64,000 nt of DNA. Origin: Tubulanus polymorphus (lineage: Eukaryota > Nemertea > Palaeonemertea > Tubulaniformes > Tubulanidae). The notes below the pieces were generated by a model that was not told the origin of the DNA, ran no database searches, and saw only the letters and a program-made list of their open reading frames with translations. The position numbers and the translations under genes were made by a program. Location: NCBI RefSeq assembly GCF_964204645.1, contig NC_134027.1, positions 22,866,485 through 22,930,484 of the forward strand. The letters are read 5' to 3'. Below are positions 21,332 through 32,726 of this stretch, piece by piece (the first letter of the stretch is position 1; every line of letters begins with the position of its first letter).

Positions 21332-24300
21332 TTGCAAGTTTCAGATGAGTACTGTCTTCTACTCAGTTCTAAAGAAAAAGAGAATTTGTCGGTCGAAAGT
21401 AACGAGATGAATACATACTTCAACCAAGTCAAAATGGCGGCTGAAAATACTTTGTCGGTACTCGCAAGATCGAAACGGTCTGCTGAATCCAGGAAGTCTG
21501 TTAGATCAAAAGCTAGTTCAGTACGCTCTGATTTGAGTAAGGGTAGCTCCATAATATCTGCTCGTTTGAAAGAAGAACAGAGAAAAGCAGAGCTTAATGT
21601 CTTGCTGAATAGTATGAAGAAAAAACAGACTCTTGAGCTTGAGAAATTGCGGCTGAAACAACAAGAAGAGTTTTTAGATTTGAATACGCAGCTGGAAGTT
21701 AGTGAAGCGAAGAGTAACGTGATTGAAACACTTTTAGATAGGGAATCGAATAAGTCAATGATTGATGATAAATCGTTCCTTCCTGAACCATTTCCTACAT
21801 TTCTGAAAAATGAAATAGCTGAAAATGATGGTTCTTACAGACCTTTGAATCCACGTGCTACTACGTTCATGCCATCTGATGTCGGAAGCGTTGTTAATGC
21901 GGAACCAAGAGGTCTAGATTCGATTGTGAAGCATATCAAAAGGCCGTTTGTTGAAATAAAAAAATTTGACGGAAATCCTCTTGAATACCGGCGTTTCATC
22001 CGTCAGTTCAATTCTAGAATTGCTGAGAATACGGACGACGACGATGAACGGCTAAACTTTCTCGAACAATTCACAATTGGTGAGGCAAATAGAATTGTAA
22101 CAGGTCTTAGCTATATTGGTTCAACACGAGGATATCAAGCTGTTCTTACAGAGTTTGAAGAACGATACGGTGACTCGGCGATCATTGCAAATGCTTTGTT
22201 AAAGAAAGCTATAAACTGGCCTATGATTAAGTCAGACAACAGTAAAGGCTTGGACGAATTCTCGATTTTCTTGTTAGAAGTAGAGAATGCTGTGAAAGAT
22301 ATAGATGCATTGAAACTTCTTGAGTACCCTGACAATCTGAGGAAGTTGGTGGGTAAATTACCATGGTCGCTTCAAGATAGATGGAGAACTATAGTACAGA
22401 CAACGCGCTCTGCTGGTAATACTATAAATCTGAATACCTTAGTGAGTTTTGTACGGAAGGAGTCAAAAAAGGTGAACGACCCGATTTTTGGTAAAGATAT
22501 GATGGCTGCTGCGTTAGATCAGAAGAAAGACAAAAAGTCTCTGCGAATATCACAGGGTAGCCGAAATACTGTTGCTGCACAGACGGGGAGCATTTCTCAT
22601 ACGAATCAACAAAACTCATTTAATCTTGCATTGAAGAAACCATGTATATACTGCGCTGGCGATCATGTATTAAATGATTGTAAAGACCTGTCTAATGTGG
22701 TCTTTGAAGAAAAAATATCTTTTCTTAAAAGAAAAGGCCTCTGTTGGGGTTGTCTCCGATCTGGACATCAGAAGAGAAATTGTAGATTGAAGATGAACTG
22801 TGATATATGTAAACGGTTGCATCCAAGTGTACTGCATGATGATTCTAGGTCACTTCCTGAAAACCCAGCAATTATGACACGAAGAGATCAGAATCAGAAC
22901 ACGATATCAGATGTAAAAGATGGAATTCCCTGTGGCGCCATAAATGATGGTGAAAAGAAGACAGATGGATTCTGTACTATGGCTATACTTCCAGTTAGAG
23001 TGAAAGTGAAGGGAAGAATTCCAGAAGTGATAACTTTCGCCTTCCTAGATCCTGGAAGTAGTATTTCTTTTTGTACTTCGTCGTTGTTGAAGCAGATCGG
23101 CGGTATTGGCAAGAAAGTGAGATTGAATCTCGACACTATGGCGAGGTCTACAATGCTTGATACTCAGATTGTTCATTGTTTAGAAGTCAGAGGTTTGGAA
23201 ACTGAAGACGTAGTTTTCATGCCTGCTGTTTATACTACAGAGCAGATGCCAGTTTCACCACTGCATGTGCCAACAGAAGATGACATCCGTAAATGGTCGC
23301 ACATGAGTGATGTTAAATTGCCTAAGATAGATGCAGAAATTGGTCTGTTGATTGGCAATAATATTGCGGATGCATACACACCGTTCGAGTTACGGACAGG
23401 CCCTGCTGGATCACCACATGCTTCCAGAACTAGACTAGGATGGGTCGCCTGGAATGTTATTAGATCTGGTGATGAAGACGATGATATAGTTACCGACACT
23501 GTTGACAAAATCAGCTGTGCTGTGAGTTCTCTTGATCAATTGGTTCAGGAAGCTATAGATTTTGACTTTCCTGAGCGAATTGCTGAAGATAAAAAACAAT
23601 GGTCAGTTGAAGATCATAAATTTATGACGATGATGGAGTCCAATGTAAAAATAGAGAATGGACAGTACCAATTACCAATGCCATGGCGTGACAAGAATTT
23701 GAGGTTTCCCAATAATATTCGGCATGCTGAGAAACGACTGTCAAATCTGAAAAATAAGCTGTTGAAAAATGACAAGTTTCGACATGACTATAATGTATTT
23801 ATGGACAATATATTGGCTAAAGGCTACGCGGAACAGGTTCCTAATGAAGATTTGCGTTTGGAAAATGGTCGTATATGGTATATACCTCATCACGGGGTAT
23901 ATCACCCCAAAAAACCTGAAAAAGTCCGTGTCGTTTTCGATTGTCCTGCACTTTATGGTGGAGTGTCTTTGAATTCTCAATTGTTACAAGGGCCAGATTT
24001 GACTAACACTTTGGTTGGTGTGTTGATACGTTTCAGACAAGAAAGAACCGCAATAATGGCAGATATAGAATCTATGTTTTATAGAGTAAGGGTTGCACCG
24101 GATGATAAAGACTGCTTGAGATTCTTATGGTGGCCGGATGGTGATTTGAACAAGAAAGCCTTACCATTCCGTATGTTAGTTCACTTATTTGGGGCAATCT
24201 CATCCCCGAGTTGTTCTAACTGGGCTTTACGCCGGACAGCCACTGACAACGTTAGCAAGTATGAAGTAGAAGTTACCAATACAGTCTTGAAAAACTTCTA

Positions 24301-26932
24301 TGTTGATGACTGTTTGAAGTCTCGTGTACAACAAGATGGTCAAAATCCAGAATTTGTGATGAAACTGATATCTCTGTGTAAAGAAGGGGGCTTTCGACTC
24401 ACCAAGTTTGTAAGTAATGATCGTTCTGTAATTGAAAGTTTGCCAGAGGAAGAGCTTGCTAAATCTTGCAAGGAGTTGAAGAGTCTGGATTTTGGTTCGC
24501 CAACAGAAAGAGCATTGGGCGTCCACTGGAATATAGAGAACGACACTTATGGCTTCAGGATAACTTCTAAGCATCAACCAAATACACGCAGATGGATTTT
24601 GTCAACGGTCAGCACAGTCTATGATCCTTTGGGTATTGCTGCCCCATATGTACTGCCGGTGAAAATTCTGCTACAGGACTTATGTAGAGAGAAGCTTTCA
24701 TGGGATGAAGAAATTCCTGAAAAATATCTGAAAGTTTGGGAGAAATGGCAGGAAGGTTTACCTGGCCTTGAAGAGTTGGCTATATCACGATGCTTCAAAC
24801 CTCAATGGTTTCATGGTTCTTCGAAATCTTGTCAGCTGCATCATTTTGCGGACGCAAGTGATGTTGGGTACGGCACTGTATCATATTTGCGCCTTGAAGA
24901 TGAAAATGGTCAAGTACATTGTTGTTTTATATTTGCTAAAAGCAGAGTAGCTCCTTTGAAGAAAATGACAGTTCCTAGGATGGAATTTGCTGCAGCTGCA
25001 TTACTGATTAAGATGAATAAGATGATGTTGGAAGAATTGGAGTACAGTGTTTCAAATGTATATTTTTGGAGCGACAGCACTGCAGTACTGAAATATATTG
25101 CTAATGAGACTGCTCGTTATCACACTTTCGTAGCGAATAGAGTGAATTTAATTAGAGATGGTTCAAGTATTCAGCAGTGGAAGTTTGTAGATGGTCATCT
25201 GAACCCAGCAGATTATGCGTCTAGGGGTTTGTCACTGGATTGTATAGAACAAAACTCAGTAGTATGGTTACACGGCCCGGAGTTCCTTTGGAAGCCAATA
25301 TCTGAGTGGCCATGTCAACACGGTGTTTTACGGTCCCTGAGTGATGATGATGTTGAGTTGAAGAAGACTTCTAATGCTGTACTTTCGGTTTCTGATGATG
25401 ATCCTATAAGACATCTATTTAACTACTACTCAAGCTGGCATAGACTCAAACGTGCCGTTGCATGGTTTTTAAGGTTGAAAGATTGTTTGCTGTTGAGAGT
25501 AAGTAAACGTCTTTCTGGTGAAAACGCTAATGCTGAACGATTGAATACCAATAAGCTGAGTACTGATGATCTTCAAAGAGCCGAGCTGGCAATTATTAAA
25601 TGCGTACAGGAAGATTATTTCAGGAAAGAATTAGTGATTCTCCGTTCAAATGATAGAAAGTTGATTCCCAGAGGTAGTCAATTGTATCAACTAGATCCTG
25701 TTTTAGAAGACGATATAATCCGTGTTGGTGGTCGGCTGAGAAAAGCATATTTTCTTGAATATGAACAACGACATCCGGTTGTATTGCCTAGATGTTCTCA
25801 TGTGTCGAAATTGATATTGTTGAGTGTTCATGCATCGGTCGGGCATCTTGGTAAAAGCTCAATGTTAGCCCGATTGCGCGAGCGTTACTGGATTTTAAGG
25901 GCTAATCAACTGGTTAAGGATATAACGAGGAAATGTGTTTTATGTAAAAAGTACCGTGGTCAAGTTTGTAATCAGAAGATGGCAGATCTTCCTCAAGAGC
26001 GATTGTTGCCTGACAATCCGCCATTTACTAATACGGGAACAGATTACTTTGGCCCGTTTGAGGTAAAACGGGGTCGTTGTATTGAGAAGCGTTATGGTGT
26101 TATCTTCACCTGCCTGGTAACTAGGGCTGTTCATTTGGAGGTCTCGCCTACTCTGGACACATCTGGTTGTATTAACGCTTATCGCAGATTTATCGCACGA
26201 CGTGGAAATGTACGTCTAATTCGATCTGATAATGGAACCAATTTTGTTGGAACCAATCGAGAGCTACAGAGGAATATTGATTGTTGGAATAAGGACCAAA
26301 TCCATGATTTCTTATTGCAGAACAATGTCAAGTGGATTTTTAATCCTCCAGGTGCGAGTCACTTTGGAGGTGTATGGGAACGCCTCATTCGTTCCGTCCG
26401 TAAAATCTTGTTTTCATTGATGAAAGAACAAGGTTCAAATCTAAATGATGATAATTTATCCACATTGTTCTGTGAGGTCGAGTCGATTTTGAATAGTCGA
26501 CCTATATCTACGTTATCAAATGATCCAAATGATCTACAACCTTTAACCCCGAATCACCTATTACTGTTACACAAAGGATCTACTTTTCCTCCCGGACTAT
26601 TTGACAAATCCGATTTATATACTCGACGTCGTTGGAGGCAAGTTCAGCATATTGCGAATGTTTTCTGGAAGCGGTGGACATCTGAGTATTTGCATCTCCT
26701 GCAGATTCGCAGTAAATGGAATACTGCGAAACGAAACGTATGTGTTGGAGATATTGTCTTCATCGTCGATGGATCCATCCGTAACTCGTGGACTCTATCG
26801 CGTATTTCAGAAGTCCATCGTGATCGAAAAGGTTTTGTTCGTTCGGCTTCAGTAAGAACGGCAAAGGGTACTATTTTTCAGCGTCCTATTGATAAGCTGT
26901 GCGTTCTCGTCGAAAATGAAATTAAACTTTAG
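21332..26932 (+). CDS. BEL/Pao gag-pol polyprotein
   Basis: 1866 uninterrupted codons. Approximate residue positions: coiled-coil gag part to 430; cysteine-rich zinc-knuckle block 440-495 (CIYCAGDH, CWGCLRSGHQKRNC); aspartic protease near 570 (FLDPGSS, with P in place of the usual T or S); reverse transcriptase about 850-1000 with FYVDDC; RNase H from 1170 (HFADASD, FWSDST); integrase HHCC about 1495-1540 (CVLCKKY); DDE core at 1570 (TDYFGP), 1630 (SDNGTNF) and 1680 (GVWERL). It encodes capsid, maturation and replication functions of the element. All catalytic motifs seen are present. Confidence 0.96.
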   Translation: MQVSDEYCLLLSSKEKENLSVESNEMNTYFNQVKMAAENTLSVLARSKRSAESRKSVRSKASSVRSDLSKGSSIISARLKEEQRKAELNVLLNSMKKKQTLELEKLRLKQQEEFLDLNTQLEVSEAKSNVIETLLDRESNKSMIDDKSFLPEPFPTFLKNEIAENDGSYRPLNPRATTFMPSDVGSVVNAEPRGLDSIVKHIKRPFVEIKKFDGNPLEYRRFIRQFNSRIAENTDDDDERLNFLEQFTIGEANRIVTGLSYIGSTRGYQAVLTEFEERYGDSAIIANALLKKAINWPMIKSDNSKGLDEFSIFLLEVENAVKDIDALKLLEYPDNLRKLVGKLPWSLQDRWRTIVQTTRSAGNTINLNTLVSFVRKESKKVNDPIFGKDMMAAALDQKKDKKSLRISQGSRNTVAAQTGSISHTNQQNSFNLALKKPCIYCAGDHVLNDCKDLSNVVFEEKISFLKRKGLCWGCLRSGHQKRNCRLKMNCDICKRLHPSVLHDDSRSLPENPAIMTRRDQNQNTISDVKDGIPCGAINDGEKKTDGFCTMAILPVRVKVKGRIPEVITFAFLDPGSSISFCTSSLLKQIGGIGKKVRLNLDTMARSTMLDTQIVHCLEVRGLETEDVVFMPAVYTTEQMPVSPLHVPTEDDIRKWSHMSDVKLPKIDAEIGLLIGNNIADAYTPFELRTGPAGSPHASRTRLGWVAWNVIRSGDEDDDIVTDTVDKISCAVSSLDQLVQEAIDFDFPERIAEDKKQWSVEDHKFMTMMESNVKIENGQYQLPMPWRDKNLRFPNNIRHAEKRLSNLKNKLLKNDKFRHDYNVFMDNILAKGYAEQVPNEDLRLENGRIWYIPHHGVYHPKKPEKVRVVFDCPALYGGVSLNSQLLQGPDLTNTLVGVLIRFRQERTAIMADIESMFYRVRVAPDDKDCLRFLWWPDGDLNKKALPFRMLVHLFGAISSPSCSNWALRRTATDNVSKYEVEVTNTVLKNFYVDDCLKSRVQQDGQNPEFVMKLISLCKEGGFRLTKFVSNDRSVIESLPEEELAKSCKELKSLDFGSPTERALGVHWNIENDTYGFRITSKHQPNTRRWILSTVSTVYDPLGIAAPYVLPVKILLQDLCREKLSWDEEIPEKYLKVWEKWQEGLPGLEELAISRCFKPQWFHGSSKSCQLHHFADASDVGYGTVSYLRLEDENGQVHCCFIFAKSRVAPLKKMTVPRMEFAAAALLIKMNKMMLEELEYSVSNVYFWSDSTAVLKYIANETARYHTFVANRVNLIRDGSSIQQWKFVDGHLNPADYASRGLSLDCIEQNSVVWLHGPEFLWKPISEWPCQHGVLRSLSDDDVELKKTSNAVLSVSDDDPIRHLFNYYSSWHRLKRAVAWFLRLKDCLLLRVSKRLSGENANAERLNTNKLSTDDLQRAELAIIKCVQEDYFRKELVILRSNDRKLIPRGSQLYQLDPVLEDDIIRVGGRLRKAYFLEYEQRHPVVLPRCSHVSKLILLSVHASVGHLGKSSMLARLRERYWILRANQLVKDITRKCVLCKKYRGQVCNQKMADLPQERLLPDNPPFTNTGTDYFGPFEVKRGRCIEKRYGVIFTCLVTRAVHLEVSPTLDTSGCINAYRRFIARRGNVRLIRSDNGTNFVGTNRELQRNIDCWNKDQIHDFLLQNNVKWIFNPPGASHFGGVWERLIRSVRKILFSLMKEQGSNLNDDNLSTLFCEVESILNSRPISTLSNDPNDLQPLTPNHLLLLHKGSTFPPGLFDKSDLYTRRRWRQVQHIANVFWKRWTSEYLHLLQIRSKWNTAKRNVCVGDIVFIVDGSIRNSWTLSRISEVHRDRKGFVRSASVRTAKGTIFQRPIDKLCVLVENEIKL

Positions 26933-27041
26933 ATTCTTTTTGTTACTTTAGATTCATCGTGCTTAACAGTCAAGAATAGGTTTTTGTTTTTGGACATTAT
27001 CGTTATTATGTTAATTGAGTTTCTCAATTAGGGGGCGGGTA

Positions 27042-27469
27042 TGTAAGGAATAATTCCTGAAATTCTGCTTTATTGTATTCTGTATACTGTATTTGATATA
27101 TTTCTATGGTTGTTATTTCATGGTTTCTGGTCATGGTAATTCTATAGCCTGAGAATTTGTATAGTTCAATAGATATATCAGATATTGAGATTTTTGGTCA
27201 CTTGTTATATGGATTTAGACCTGTAAGGTTGTGTTGCTGTATTTGAGTAAAGGGTGAAGATTTAAATTGAAGGTTTAGACAGCCAAATATTACGGTAAAT
27301 TGCTAATATAAAGATATTCTCTTATGTCAATAATTATACAAATTTATTTATGGTAATTTTCTATTTGTTTGTAGTTAATCGTGCATCCGTGTTTGTGACG
27401 TCTGAAAATAAATGTCCTAATGATTTTTTGCCACGGAACATGAATCTTACGTATCGGTTGATCTTCACA
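27042..27469 (+). repeat. 3' LTR of BEL/Pao element
   Basis: 428 bp, one visible difference from the 5' LTR. Confidence 0.95.
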
Positions 27470-27474
27470 CTGGC
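27470..27474. repeat. BEL/Pao target site duplication, right
   Basis: CTGGC directly after the 3' LTR. Confidence 0.9.
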
Positions 27475-28276
27475 CATGGCCATTATTGCTGCTAAGCTAG
27501 ACAAGGATTCCTTGTCCGAAAGTTTAGTTTTCTGGTTTTCTACTACTGTTTCATCTCTCCTTTTCTCACTTTTCTTAACTTTATCGAATCGAGTTAATCC
27601 ATCGGCATTTTGATGGATCGCCCCTTTTCTATGAGTGATCGTAAAATCATAAAGATTGTAAATATTGTTGTAATGTTGATAATTGTAAAGACCACCTAGC
27701 CAATTTTCCACTGGGCTCTTTCATATTCATCAACCATTTTAACGCGTGGTGATCGGTGACTACTTCAAATTTATTGCCATAAATGTATGGTTCATACCTC
27801 TTAACTGCCTCAACTACCGCTAGGCATTCTCTCTCAGTCGTGGATAGGTTACGTTCTGCGGCCGAGAGAGTTCGCGTGCCATAGCAAATCACTCTTTCAG
27901 ATCCATCATGAATCTGTGCCAGAACAGAACCTATAGCTTCTGAGGATGCATCAGTAAATAAGATAAATGGCATTTCAAAGTTTGGATACGCCAAAATTGG
28001 AGTGGTTGTTAACTTATTCTTCATTGTGTCAAAAGCTAATTGACAAGATTCAGACCAAATAAATGGAACGCTTTTCTTAGTTAGGTCTATCAATGGCTGA
28101 GCTATGCGTGCAAAGTCTTTTATAAATTTCCGATAGTAAGAACACAGATCTAGAAATCCTCTTAGTTTCTTAATGGTTAATGGTTGGGGATATTCTTGAA
28201 CAGCGGCTATTTTATCCATATCAACCGAAATTCCTTCCGCCGAAATGATATGTCCTAAATATTTAACAGACTTCAA
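27475..28276 (-). pseudogene. Gypsy RNase H region
   Basis: Includes LRGFLDLCSYYRKFIKDFA (thumb), LFTDASSEAIGSVLAQ and VTDHHALKWL (RNase H). It continues in another frame into FTITHRKGAIHQNADGLTR, the end of RNase H, which reaches the BEL/Pao insertion point. The frame change lies near 27650-27710. Confidence 0.87.
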
Positions 28277-28790
28277 ACCAAATTTGCATTGAGGATTTCA
28301 ATCTTAGTCCTGCCTGTCGCAATCTATCAAATACACATCTTAAATTATCTAGATGTTGTTGCCATGTACTACCAAAGCATATGATATCATCTATATGAAC
28401 CATACATATGTCATTAGTCAAGCCATGTAAGACCTCATCCATCAGTCTGGAAAAGATTCCTGGACTGTTGGCCATGCCTTGAGGCATTACCTTCCATCTA
28501 TAAAGTCCTCTTTGAGTACAACATGAAGTAATATCTCTACTCCCTTCTTCTAATTCAGTTTGAAAGAATCCTGATAATAAATCAAGAGTAGTGAAAATGA
28601 TTGGTTTGCTTTGACCCAATGAAGATAAAAGTCTTTCGATTCTTGGCAGAGGATATGCATCCTTCCTAATTACGGCGTTTACTTTTCTATAGTCTACACA
28701 AAATCTATAAGAACCATCTGGTTTCTTAATAAGAACCACTGGAGATGCCCACGCGGCATCTGATGGTTCAACTAAATCCATATCAACCAT
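28263..28790 (-). pseudogene. Gypsy reverse transcriptase palm/fingers
   Basis: Contains KKPDGSYRFCVDYRKVNA, PLPRIERLL, TLDLLSGFFQ and the active-site box as HIDD where YVDD/YIDD is usual. A frame change follows at about 28270. Confidence 0.9.
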
Positions 28791-28997
28791 TTTTGATACT
28801 TGTCTATCTATTTCTGTCTCAAGAATCGGTGCAGCTCGATAAGGGCGCGACCTAATTGGGGGATGTCCTTCAACATCAATTGAGGCTCTTATTAAATTAG
28901 TTCTACCTATCTCTTCCGGGGAATTTGCAAAGCAATCCCTATATTCCTTTGATTTCGTTAATTCATTTTTCTGTTCATTAGTTAAATCAGACTCACT

Positions 28998-29354
28998 TCA
29001 ATCAACATTTGGAGCTCCCAATAAATCATCATTTTCTATGAATGGGCTTGCAGTTTGGTTAAATGGTGACCTTATTCCACTTATTTCTGGTTTATCTTCC
29101 GTGTTGGAAGATTCTTCAATAGAAAATATTTCCTTACCCGTATTACTATACTGTGGTAGGAAATAACCTAATGTGGTTCCTTTACGTATAATTACATCCT
29201 CGTCATTTACATTCATTAATCGAACCGGTATATAAAGTTCATTAACAGTTCCTAATGTTTGACCACATAATATTTTATATTTTGCTGGTAAATTATAATC
29301 AGAATTTACTATCCCTTGAGTGCCATTCGATATAGGTGCTTGAACACTACCCAT
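28998..29354 (-). pseudogene. Gypsy protease-RT linker
   Basis: 118 codons (LPAKYKILCGQTLGTVNELY, then acidic). Overlaps the protease ORF end by 8 bp in another frame. Confidence 0.6.
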
Positions 29355-29787
29355 AATAAAATTTCAGAATTTGCTGGTATTTTCTCACTTTGTCTTGCTG
29401 CAATTTTACTAGACCAACAAGTGGTGCTACCACTCCTATTTTTGTTAAAGTCAATAATCTATTCTCAAAATCAATAAATGCTTTATATTTTTCTAGATAA
29501 TCGCTTCCCAAAATAACATCATGAATAAGATTATCAACTATGTAAAAATCATGAGTGGTTGTATCGTCATATATATCCAAATTAATCGAGGTCAATCCTA
29601 ATAATTTGAAATTACTTCCCTGTACTGAAATTGCTTCTTCAAAACTTCCCTTTTTAAATGCGGGCTTTTCATTTAAACTATTGTATACTTTCAAGCTCAA
29701 AACCGAAATTCCAGCACCCGTATCAATAAGGCATTCAACTGATTGACCATTAATTTTAGCGTTTATTGTCATCGCTAACGATGTCAT
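29347..29787 (-). pseudogene. Gypsy aspartic protease
   Basis: Retroviral-type protease with the CLIDTGAGISVL active-site loop and DVILGSDYLEKY near the C-terminal side. The flanking frames are broken. Confidence 0.87.
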
Positions 29788-30032
29788 AAATGGACATAGG
29801 GGTAATTTAGTTGCATTGATGGATACACGATTGTTTGACTCTTTTAAATTAAACTTTGTTTTGCTCGAAATAATGGGTGAACTTTGCTTGCAGAGGAAAC
29901 CGGGTTTTTGTCAAATGTGATTAGATTTTTTGGAATTACTTTTTGTAATTATATCTTCATCAGAGTTCGTGTATTCATCATTTTTTTCTAAGCTGATTGT
30001 CGGGGTTGTATTCTCTTTGTTAGACCTAGAGT

Positions 30033-30542
30033 CTACCCCTTGAACCCAGGTCTGTTTTGGTTTTCCGAGTTCGAATTTGACCTGCCATTTTGACGTGGGT
30101 TATTTCTATTATACTGGTAATTATTGTTAGGATTCTGATAGCGCGTGCACTCATGGTGCCCAGTTTTACCACAACGCTGACAAATGATTCGGCCTTGATA
30201 GTTTCTTTGGTCTCTTGTAGGCAAATTTTTGTGCATTCTTTCAGTTTGAATTTTGAGACGCAATAATTCTCTCTGAAAACTATCCATCTGTTTGGTTAAG
30301 AGTTTTGTTATTTCCTTCATTTCCGAAACATCTTGCGAAACAGTGTTTAATTTAGAATCAGAAGGTGAAGATATTCCCGCAATCGGAACTGTGTTTTGAA
30401 GTGAATTGACCGATTCATAAAGGCGTGCAAAACCCTCAGCTTCATCAATGGTTGATGGACCTTTAGCGATAACGAACATCTTCATGCCATTGTGCATACC
30501 CGAAATAAATGGCATTAATCGTTCACTTGACGTTTTTCCCAA
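30033..30542 (-). pseudogene. Gypsy gag C-terminal part with zinc knuckle
   Basis: 169 codons. Zinc knuckle-like ICQRCGKTGHHEC is followed by an Asn/Arg-rich tail. The third and fourth ligands keep H and C spacing typical of nucleocapsid. The N-terminal capsid part is missing. Confidence 0.8.
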
Positions 30543-30600
30543 GGACGAGCAAATGGCATGAATGTCTGTTATGTAATCATCTCTTCCCCTTCACAGCTCG

Positions 30601-32391
30601 TTTCAGATGAACACCTAGATTCGCTATAGACTAGTTACATTGATAACCATCGCATTGAATGTACCGGTTAATTTTCGTCAAACTTCATGCATTTCCGACT
30701 GGCGTTTTGGAAGTTACTGTCAATAATAATCACATTTGACATCCACCTTTTATATTCCCATTGCGGCAAATTCGGTTATGATGATGAATGGTTTCGTCTA
30801 GTGAGAAAACAACAAAATCAAAACGTACAACAATAATGCTTGTAACAGTTTCACTCGCAATCGAGAATCGCAAAAGAGATGGAGAGATTTTCTATATGAC
30901 ATTTTCACACAAATACATGTTTGACGAGATAATCGTGAATATTTCTAGACAAAAATCTGCTGTGGATATTAGTCAACCATTGATTCCTAGTTTCATTCAC
31001 TTAATACTACTTAAACCCGTACTGTGGATCGGTAGATGTGACGCACGCACGGACGCATGTATATTTTTTCGAATACACTCCTTAAACTATACACATTTAA
31101 CGCGTAATTCCATTGCAACATTTCTGCAAATAAAGAACGACAGGTTAGATCGAGTTTTCAAATTCATTTCTTAATTTCCACTATCAACATTAGATTGATA
31201 TTCATCAATGAGAAACACAAGTAAGAGTTAATGAGAAACGCAGTAGCAGTTAATGTGCTTTCGTGCACTGGACTCGACCTTGGGACCTCCGCTATCTGAG
31301 AATACTATAGTTTACGGGTAGTAGTTTTCCTGCTTAGCGGTGGGAATTCACTTTGATATCATTCTGACCTCGCTACGAACGAACTTTTGAGCAAACATTT
31401 CCCAACGTGCTCAGATGCGTTACGTATATTTCACCATTTACAATGAATTCTGCAACAACGAACATTTACATCAAATTTAGTTACATTTACATTTAGCACA
31501 GCAATAAACTTTCATGAATTTGAGTGTATTTTGTCAGGTTTCAAAGAATTGACTTTTCATTTGGTCCGAACAATAAATCGTGAACTTCCATTCATAAAAC
31601 ATTATTTCACTTGCGTTACATTATTTCCAGTCAGTCAGTCTACACAAGAGTTTGCCTTCACGTGTGAATCAGACATTTAGTATCTTATATCCTCATGAAT
31701 CATGAATTTAACTCAGATGCAAATCGGTTGACCTTATGCTAGTTACACAGTACTAATGTCACTAATTCACGCACGGTGAATTTTTTTGGCTGCCTAATTT
31801 AATACATCAAGATTTTGGAAGTAGCTAATTACAAGGGTGAAGATCATTTTGTCCATTTTTATATTTTTTTGGTCGTTTTCTACGTGTAAATAGTCCGATA
31901 GTTTATTGTGGTTTTTTCTCGGGTAGATGCTTTTAACGGTAGGTCAATTATCATTGAATTAAGTCACACATTTCTATGAGAAAATCTAGAACATCTTGGA
32001 GACAATACAGAAACATTCTAACGAAGGGCTAGATATCGTAGACATTTTTTCCAACCATCCTTGACCGAGCCTCCGCGTCTGCCTTGTCATTTTCGGGAAA
32101 GTGAGCATTTCATTTGTCCGCTTGCATTCTTAGTTTTCCTTCGTTAAAATTTAGCTTCTAACGATATTTTACTGTTTTCTAAAAACACTGTATATTCATA
32201 CATATCATCTATGTGTTTCTGGATATTATTGATTTTATATTTATTCCTGAACCGAATTTCCATCAATTGCAGTTTATTCAAACATTAATGAAGCATAAGG
32301 CAAAGACTCGCGTATGGATTATATTCGTTTCATCTGAAACCTTCTTATCTCCCTGTGAAAAGCGTTTACTATTGATAAAATTATATTTCAG
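30601..32391. other. Stretch without supported genes
   Basis: AT-rich. An open frame of 128 codons (30788-31174, plus) shows no recognisable domain. A short tRNA B-box-like string near 31270 has no surrounding cloverleaf. Confidence 0.45.
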
Positions 32392-32726
32392 ACTCTTACG
32401 CTGCGGAAACACTGTATGTAAATGTGGCTTTTGGCGGTAAGCAAATCATCATTAAATCACTTCATCAATTATCATTAACCCATACCATAAAATTCATAAA
32501 ATCGATAGACATCATTTTAAGCAAACAATTTAGAATCTTCACAAAAGACTTAGATATTGTCGGTTTTTTTTTGTTTTAACTACTCGTCACCTTAGCTCCG
32601 CGACCGCTTTATCATTTTTCTGGGATAGTGATAACTTTTTAAAACTATGTGTTTTGTTTGTTTCCTTCATTAGAAGCAGAGTCTGCAACTGATGACCAGA
32701 ACCATTATGAAGAAGTCAGGAACTAG
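32392..32726 (+). CDS. Orphan receptor-tail end: two exons with tyrosine motifs
   Basis: Exon 32392-32436 follows TATTTCAG and ends at GTAAGC. It encodes SYAAETLYVNVAFG in phase 1-1. Exon 32674-32726 follows TTCATTAG and encodes EAESATDDQNHYEEVRN and a TAG stop. Both fit phase 1 like the receptor tails. LYVNV and HYEEV are YxxV motifs. No transmembrane exon is seen nearby. It may be the 3' end of gene B2 separated from its 5' end by the 15-31 kb mobile-element block, or a remnant. Confidence 0.45.

Larger units (their letters stand above)
20658..27469 (+). mobile_element. BEL/Pao LTR retrotransposon, nearly intact
   Basis: 6812-bp element: 5' LTR 20658-21085, internal region, 3' LTR 27042-27469, flanked by CTGGC. 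Both LTRs are 428 bp, begin TG and end CA, and by eye differ at one site (20838 G, 27222 T), which implies recent insertion. A purine-rich GGGGGCGGG tract precedes the 3' LTR. It carries one long gag-pol frame and no env-like gene. It is inserted into the Gypsy element between RNase H and integrase. A primer-binding site was not recognised after 21085. Confidence 0.95.
17918..30600 (-). mobile_element. Decayed Ty3/Gypsy chromodomain retrotransposon, split by a BEL/Pao insertion
   Basis: Minus-strand order is gag zinc knuckle (30033-30542), protease (29347-29787), reverse transcriptase (28263-28790), RNase H (27647-28276), [BEL/Pao insertion], integrase (19329-20205) and chromodomain (18526-18750). 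The order PR-RT-RH-IN and the chromodomain identify Ty3/Gypsy (chromovirus-like). Reading is broken by frame changes near 29350, 28270, 27700 and 18750 and by a stop inside integrase. The gag N-terminus is missing beyond about 30600. No LTR pair could be matched by eye; the low boundary depends on whether 17918-18379 belongs to the element. Confidence 0.85.

Noticed and set aside
21102-21410. Separate small gene after the 5' LTR
   Set aside because: Better explained as the gag start displaced by a frame change.
17433-31200. LTR pair for the Gypsy element
   Set aside because: No matching terminal sequences were found by eye at either side; the element appears truncated near 30600.
31262-31302. 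tRNA-like B-box string
   Set aside because: No cloverleaf or A-box partner could be built around it.
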